64,000 nucleotides of DNA from Bradyrhizobium hereditatis (GTDB lineage Bacteria > Pseudomonadota > Alphaproteobacteria > Rhizobiales > Xanthobacteraceae): positions 1 through 64,000 of the forward strand of contig NZ_JAGKJK010000017.1 of the NCBI RefSeq assembly GCF_020329435.1. The letters run 5' to 3'. Below, piece by piece: positions 59,697-64,000 of the stretch (position 1 is the stretch's first letter; each line of letters begins with the position of its first letter). Both the position numbers and the translations under genes were made by a program. The notes below the pieces were generated by a model. The model was not told where the DNA came from and searched no databases. It worked only from the letters and a program-made list of their open reading frames with translations.

Positions 59697-61436
59697 TCAG
59701 GCAGCCGCGCTTTGCTCGCCGTTAACCAACATCGTCAGCGTGCGTGCGTCGTCTACGGTGCGCACGATCATCGGTTCGTTGCGGCCGCGAATGGCGACTT
59801 CCTGGGCCGGCAACGCATCTTCGGCAATTCCCGCGGTCGCGCGAACTTCGTCCGATACGACGAGCTCGCATGCAAGGCTCTTCGTCATATCCTGCAATCG
59901 CGCCGCGACATTGACGGGATCGCCAAGCGCGGTGAACACCATGTGGTCGCGATAGCCGATATCGCCGACGATGACTTCGCCGCCATTGATGCCGATGCCG
60001 AAGCGGATCGGCTCGCGCAGATCATGTTCGAGAAATTTGTTCAGCGCGTCGACATTGAAGGCGATTCGCGCCGCCGCGCGCATCGCCTGGCGGCATGCTT
60101 CCCGCCGGCTGGTCGACAGCCCGAACAGCGCCAGCATGCCATCGCCGACGAACTGGTTCGGCATGCCGCCGCTCTCGAGCACCGCCTGCGATACCGCGCC
60201 GAGGAAACGGTTGACGATGAAGACCGTGTCGAACGGCAGACGCTTTTCGGCCAGTTGGGTCGAGCCGCGCATGTCCACGAACAGGCTGACGAGATAGCGC
60301 TCCTGACCGACGCGGGTCGGGTGCGAGTCGTGGCCGTCGGCGGAGGTGTGCGGCAGAAAGAGCTGGAAGAACGAGAGGTCGGTTGGCGGCCGCAGCTGGC
60401 AGGCGAGGCGGATCGATGGATCCGAGGTGCCGACCCGGCCGAGCACGAACGCTTCGCGCTGCGAGGGTTTCGGCAGGTCGCTGCAGTCGCCGATGATGCG
60501 GATGCGGCAGGTCGAGCAGCGCGCGCGGCCGCCGCAGACGCTGGCGTGCGGCACGTTGTTGCGCAGGCTCGCCTCGAGCACGCTGAGGCCGCGGGGGACG
60601 CGCACGGTGCGGCCGTTGCCGTAGGAGAGGTTGATCATGCCGCGGCGGCGCTCATTGATGGCGCGGGCGCCGCGCGCCAGCAGCGCGATGCCGATCAGGC
60701 CGAAATAGCCGAACAGGAAGTAGTTCGTGATGCGCTCAAGCGTCTGCGCCTCTTCACGGGTACCGATCTGGCGCACCGTCTGGGTCTCCGCACGCCATTC
60801 GTCGCTGTCGAGATCGATGACCATGCGCCCGCTCTGATAGAAGCCCAGCATGGCGAGCGTCGGAATCAGCACCGCCGCGGCGAGCAGGAACGGCGCAGCG
60901 CGCTTGAAGAATGCGCGCATCCGCAGCCACAGATACAGGCCAATGCAGCCATGGACCCAGGCGATGGTCATCACCGCGAGCATCATCCAGATCCGCCATG
61001 GCTGCCAGATCCAGTACAGGAACAGGATCTGCGGATAGAGCTTCTCGTGTCCGTAAAGCGTCTGGCCGAGCCGCACGCCGATGACATGGGCGATGATCAG
61101 CATCGGTATGCTTAAGCCCAGCGCAAGCTGCAGCGGCTCGATCGCCTTCCAGCGGAATTGCCGGCGCTCATAGAGCGCCCAGATGCCGAGCGCGGTGTGC
61201 ACCAGGCACGCGGCGTAGAACAGGATCGTGACAGGGAGGAATTGCCAGAACGCGGTGTGGAAATAGACGCCGCTCGCCAGCGCCTCCAGCGAAATGTTGC
61301 CGAGCGCATGGTTGAGGAAATGGCTGACCAGATAGGCGAACAGGATGACCCCGCTGACAAGGCGAACCTGCCGGAGGCTGATGCCGCGGAGGGAGGTCGT
61401 CACTTGTTCTCGCGACAGGGTGGCCATGCGATCCAT
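59697..61436 (-). CDS. Membrane adenylate cyclase with cytochrome-b-like and 2Fe-2S domains (CyaC-like)
   Basis: The 579-residue protein has about six membrane helices (about 25-270) with His residues (HFLNHALGN, HVIGV, WVHG) resembling a succinate-dehydrogenase cytochrome b, then a plant-type ferredoxin 2Fe-2S domain (about 290-365) with SVCGGRARCSTCRIRI, then a class III cyclase domain (about 385-560) with FVDMRGSTQLAEKR and NQFVGDGMLALFG. It makes cAMP from ATP, probably in response to the quinone/redox state; this matches rhizobial CyaC-type cyclases. It stands alone, divergent from the glycosyltransferase upstream. Confidence 0.9.
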   Translation of the reverse strand: MDRMATLSREQVTTSLRGISLRQVRLVSGVILFAYLVSHFLNHALGNISLEALASGVYFHTAFWQFLPVTILFYAACLVHTALGIWALYERRQFRWKAIEPLQLALGLSIPMLIIAHVIGVRLGQTLYGHEKLYPQILFLYWIWQPWRIWMMLAVMTIAWVHGCIGLYLWLRMRAFFKRAAPFLLAAAVLIPTLAMLGFYQSGRMVIDLDSDEWRAETQTVRQIGTREEAQTLERITNYFLFGYFGLIGIALLARGARAINERRRGMINLSYGNGRTVRVPRGLSVLEASLRNNVPHASVCGGRARCSTCRIRIIGDCSDLPKPSQREAFVLGRVGTSDPSIRLACQLRPPTDLSFFQLFLPHTSADGHDSHPTRVGQERYLVSLFVDMRGSTQLAEKRLPFDTVFIVNRFLGAVSQAVLESGGMPNQFVGDGMLALFGLSTSRREACRQAMRAAARIAFNVDALNKFLEHDLREPIRFGIGINGGEVIVGDIGYRDHMVFTALGDPVNVAARLQDMTKSLACELVVSDEVRATAGIAEDALPAQEVAIRGRNEPMIVRTVDDARTLTMLVNGEQSAAA

Positions 61437-61490
61437 GGGTCAATATTCGGCGATGGTAGCGTTTAATCTATCCAGTGAATACCATCTCCC

Positions 61491-61593
61491 GTCGTCCCTG
61501 CGAAAGCAGGGACCCATAGGCCGCGGCCTCTCAGTAGTGCTGTGGCCCATGTGCTTCTCCTCATCAAGATCGGTGGTTATGCGAGGGACGACG
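61491..61593. repeat. Intergenic inverted repeat
   Basis: CGTCGTCCCTGCGAAAGCAG with a hairpin inside at the left and AGGGACGACG at the right end. It lies between divergent genes. Confidence 0.7.
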
Positions 61594-61649
61594 ATCAAAT
61601 TTTCTCGGCGGCGCGTTGACACATCAGGCGCGGTCGAGGAGAAAGCGCC

Positions 61650-63236
61650 GTGCCGATTACCCCGCCCCATAAGAGCCAAGCCATTTCCGCCACCCCGCCA
61701 TGGCTTGCCGTGTTCCTGCTGGTCGCAGTGCTGACGGCGATGCGGCTGGTCTATGCCGGCGTGCTCGAGCTGCGCACCGATGAGGCCTACTACTGGACCT
61801 GGTCGAAGGAGAGCGTGCTCGCCTTTCTCGATCATCCGCCCGGTATCGCCTGGCTGATCCGATTTGGAACGGCGATCTTCGGCGACACCAATCTCGGCGT
61901 GCGGTTCGGCGGCATCGTCGCGATGCTGGTCACGCAGCTTCTGCTCGCCGATATCGTCCGGCGCGTGACGCACGATATGCGCGCCGTCATCTTCGCTGTG
62001 CTGCTGCCGGAGGCCGCGCTCTATTACGGGCTGTTGATGGCAAAGGTCGCGCCCGACACGGTGATGATCCCTTGTGCGGTCGCGATGCTGTGGGCCCTGG
62101 CGCGCCTCACCGAGAGCGGTAACCCGCGCTGGTGGCTTGCCGCCGGGCTGTTCGCAGGGCTGGCGCTGCTGTCGAAGTTCACTGCGATCATGCTGCTGCC
62201 GGCGGTGATCGCATTTGTATTGGTGCCGGACTGGCGGCGGCGCTGGCTGTTGAACCCATATCCCTGGCTGGCAGCGCTGATCGTGGTGGTGATGTTCCTG
62301 CCGGTCCTGATCTGGAACGCGCAGCACGATTGGGCCTCGTTCCGTTTCCAGTTCGTGCGCGCGGTCGCCACCCATCCGTTTTCGTTCCGCACCATCGGCG
62401 AATTCATCGGCATGCAGTTCGGCCTCGTCGGCTTCGTACTGCTGCCGGTGGTGCTGTCCGGCGTGACGCTGACCGCCTGGCGCGGCTATCGCACCCGCGA
62501 GCCGGTCGCGATCCTGTTGTCGAACGCCGTGCTGGTGCCGTTCCTCTATTTCCTCTGGAAGTCGCTGACGCTGCGCGTCGGCGACACCTGGCCGATGTTC
62601 CTGTGGCCCGCCGGCTTTGCCGCGACCGCCATCAACCTCGTCACGCTGCCGCGTGAGAATTTTCCGGAATGGATGGTCAGATCGACTTTCCGGTGGGCGA
62701 GGGTCGCCGTCATCTCCGGCATCGCCTTCGTGGTCGCCGTGTTCTTCTATTACATGGTCGCGCCCTGGAATCTGATCGGCAGGACCGATCCGATCGGCGG
62801 CGAGGCCGGCTATGAGCAGGTCGCGGCGCGCGCACGCGAGCAGTTGCAGAAGACAGGCGCGACCTGGATCGCGACATCGGATTATCGCACCTACGCGATG
62901 CTGCGCTGGTATTTTAGGGGCGGGGTGCCGGTGGTCCAGATCAACGAGCGCGGACGGTTTCAAGGCTTTGCCGATCCCGGCATGAAGCTGATCAAGGATC
63001 ATCCCGGTCTCTACGTCGCGCGCGAGCCTGACCATCGCCTGCCGTTGTGGGATCTCACCACGGCGAAGCGGCAGCCGCTGGAGCGCGTCGAGCGCGTCTG
63101 GCGCGGCATGGTGATGGATACGTATGCGCTGGAGAAGCTCACCGGCTGGACGCCCGAACTCTCGCCGCCGCCGGATTCGCCCTTGTTCCGCTGGCGTGTG
63201 CTGGCGGCAGGTGAGGGGCGCAGCCACCTTTCCTGA
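61650..63236 (+). CDS. Glycosyltransferase family 39 (ArnT/PMT-like) membrane protein
   Basis: The 528-residue protein has about ten membrane helices. ELRTDEAYYWTW and HPPGIAWLI in the first periplasmic loop match the acidic and His/Pro motifs of GT-C enzymes that transfer sugars from polyprenyl-phosphate carriers to lipid A or proteins. The C-terminal soluble part contains TSDYRTYAMLRWYFRGGVP. The GTG start has GAGGAG well placed. The acceptor is unknown. Confidence 0.9.
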   Translation: MPITPPHKSQAISATPPWLAVFLLVAVLTAMRLVYAGVLELRTDEAYYWTWSKESVLAFLDHPPGIAWLIRFGTAIFGDTNLGVRFGGIVAMLVTQLLLADIVRRVTHDMRAVIFAVLLPEAALYYGLLMAKVAPDTVMIPCAVAMLWALARLTESGNPRWWLAAGLFAGLALLSKFTAIMLLPAVIAFVLVPDWRRRWLLNPYPWLAALIVVVMFLPVLIWNAQHDWASFRFQFVRAVATHPFSFRTIGEFIGMQFGLVGFVLLPVVLSGVTLTAWRGYRTREPVAILLSNAVLVPFLYFLWKSLTLRVGDTWPMFLWPAGFAATAINLVTLPRENFPEWMVRSTFRWARVAVISGIAFVVAVFFYYMVAPWNLIGRTDPIGGEAGYEQVAARAREQLQKTGATWIATSDYRTYAMLRWYFRGGVPVVQINERGRFQGFADPGMKLIKDHPGLYVAREPDHRLPLWDLTTAKRQPLERVERVWRGMVMDTYALEKLTGWTPELSPPPDSPLFRWRVLAAGEGRSHLS

Positions 63237-63245
63237 AGTCGTCAT

Positions 63246-63304
63246 CCCCCGCGCATCGGGGGATCCAGTACGCTGCGGTTTCTCGGTTTGATCACTGCTG
63301 TCTC
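63246..63304. repeat. Dispersed repeat, copy 1
   Basis: Matches 63417-63476 (CCCCCGCGCA...GGGGGATCCAGTACGC...CTGCTGTCTC) with a handful of mismatches, same orientation. Confidence 0.8.
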
Positions 63305-63310
63305 CAGATT

Positions 63311-63384
63311 GTCGTTGCGAGCGCAGCGAAGCAATCCACGGCTCGACTCGGGGGAGATGGATTGCTTCGCTGTGCTCGCAATGA
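63311..63384. repeat. Inverted repeat (GTCGTTGCGAGCGCAGCGAA type)
   Basis: GTCGTTGCGAGCGCAGCGAA followed by gcaatcca at the left pairs with its near-complement GGATTGCTTCGCTGTGCTCG followed by caatgac at the right. A classic dispersed palindrome. Confidence 0.78.
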
Positions 63385-63416
63385 CGGGCAGATAGCGACG
63401 AACATTCGATCGTCGT

Positions 63417-63476
63417 CCCCCGCGCAGGCGGGGGATCCAGTACGCCGCGGCTTCTCGGTTTAATCATTGCTGTCTC
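63417..63476. repeat. Dispersed repeat, copy 2
   Basis: Second copy of the element at 63246-63304. A further hairpin, CACCCGCCTTCGCGGGTG, follows at about 63490. Confidence 0.8.
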
Positions 63477-63534
63477 TGGAATTCTGGATCACCCGCCTTC
63501 GCGGGTGATGACGACTGAATATGAGGCCGCATTC

Positions 63535-63985
63535 TCGCGACGTCATTGCGCCCGAGGTTTGCTTGATAAACTCTCGCCCTCATCGAAATCAGAGGGCGCA
63601 GGGAAGACCGGGTGCTGGCTGCACCCGCGGTCTCGTGTGCTGATTGCGCAAAAGGAAACGCACACGAGCATACAGGTACAGCGGAAACACTCCGGCCTTC
63701 CCTGCGCAATGGCTTTACGGCTTATAACGTGCTCTTCCCGGCGAACGGCTTTTTTGCCACCGTCGCCCCGGAGAAGCTTCGCTTCTCTTGGGACTTAATG
63801 TCAGCACCGCGACATCAGAACCACACGACTTCGCCGTACGCATCCGGCACGTACGTCTAGCGCACCATCCGCGTCCATCGCATCTCACTGCGCGTTCGTG
63901 ACGTTCGCGAGCGCCCCTCATCCGCGGTGAGACGGACGGAGTTATGCGACTGATTTGGTGAAAACGGAAGCGGAATATTTTTGAT
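63535..63985. repeat. Non-coding dispersed repeat block at the window end
   Basis: The stretch contains GAAGACCGGGTGCTGGCTGC, ACAGCGGAAACACTCCGGCC and CCCGGCGAACGGCTTTTTTG, sequences I recall as a high-copy Bradyrhizobium non-coding repeat that is often over-annotated as short ORFs. Frames on both strands here have no ribosome site and I do not call a gene. Confidence 0.55.
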
Positions 63986-64000
63986 TTCCGGGGCTTGACA

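Noticed and set aside
59712..61115. 467-residue plus-strand frame opposite the adenylate cyclase
   Set aside because: Shadow frame: Ala/Asp/Arg-rich with no motif, while the minus-strand product has intact ferredoxin and cyclase domains.
61440..63467. 675-residue open frame opposite the glycosyltransferase gene
   Set aside because: His/Arg/Gln-rich composition typical of antisense frames in high-GC DNA, and the plus-strand product has clear membrane helices and motifs.
63505..63860. Short coding frames in the terminal repeat block
   Set aside because: They lie in a sequence that I recognise as a dispersed non-coding repeat, with no ribosome site.

Overview
The window looks like a chromosomal segment of an alphaproteobacterium of the Bradyrhizobium group. 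This rests on the high GC content, the rpoH-rluD neighbourhood, a DUF3551-type small secreted protein, a Lys/Ala-repeat micro-peptide, and the many dispersed palindromic intergenic repeats typical of that group. This placement is inference from gene content; no 16S or marker phylogeny is available here.

Region 1 (1-13,600) is mostly core genome. It holds a 5'-truncated lytic transglycosylase, an SDR oxidoreductase, a CheY-like receiver, a LysE-type exporter, a 22-residue AKK-repeat peptide gene, a membrane diguanylate cyclase, a secreted amidase, rpoH, rluD, a tRNA-Glu with a truncated tRNA-Glu copy beside it, and a class A penicillin-binding protein co-transcribed with an unknown secreted protein.

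Region 2 (13,690-18,130) is a small defence island bounded by a 126-bp near-identical direct repeat. The repeat is the 3' part of an HGGxPGxGxP-type small gene: broken copy on the left, intact copy on the right. Between the copies lie a decayed MazE/MazF-like toxin-antitoxin pair (frameshifted toxin) and a two-gene operon of a SIR2-APAZ protein followed by a short Argonaute with no recognisable catalytic tetrad. This is the architecture of the SPARSA abortive-infection system: guide-directed sensing of invader nucleic acid triggers SIR2 NADase activity and NAD+ depletion. The genes overlap by ATGA, so they are probably translationally coupled.

Region 3 (18,240-28,800) is accessory and metabolic: a two-gene module of unknown role, a zinc-ribbon protein, a double-hotdog thioesterase, a protein-isoaspartate methyltransferase fused to an erythromycin-esterase domain, a D-aminoacylase-like amidohydrolase with a CobW-type GTPase, and phosphoglucomutase.

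Region 4 (28,850-35,600) looks like an unusual ribosomal-peptide (TOMM/YcaO) locus: an XRE regulator, an unknown protein, a YcaO protein and a SARP/BTAD-TPR regulator on the plus strand or divergent from it, converging on an animal-type haem peroxidase followed by a 136-residue precursor-like protein with a Tyr/Thr/Ser/Cys-containing C-terminus. I consider this the least described system in the window.

Region 5 (36,000-64,000) is housekeeping and catabolic: a DapA-family aldolase, an FtsH divergent from a DegP-like protease, an orphan molybdopterin hydroxylase large subunit, an enoyl-CoA hydratase/acyl-CoA dehydrogenase pair operon, a LemA-TPM-TPM operon, a cyclic-nucleotide-binding protein coupled to an MBL hydrolase, a CXXCH-containing secreted protein, GST, a CaiB/BaiF CoA-transferase, putA, a cold shock protein, a His-rich secreted peptide, a membrane adenylate cyclase with cytochrome-b-like and 2Fe-2S domains, and an ArnT-like glycosyltransferase. 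The last 760 bases are dispersed repeat sequence.
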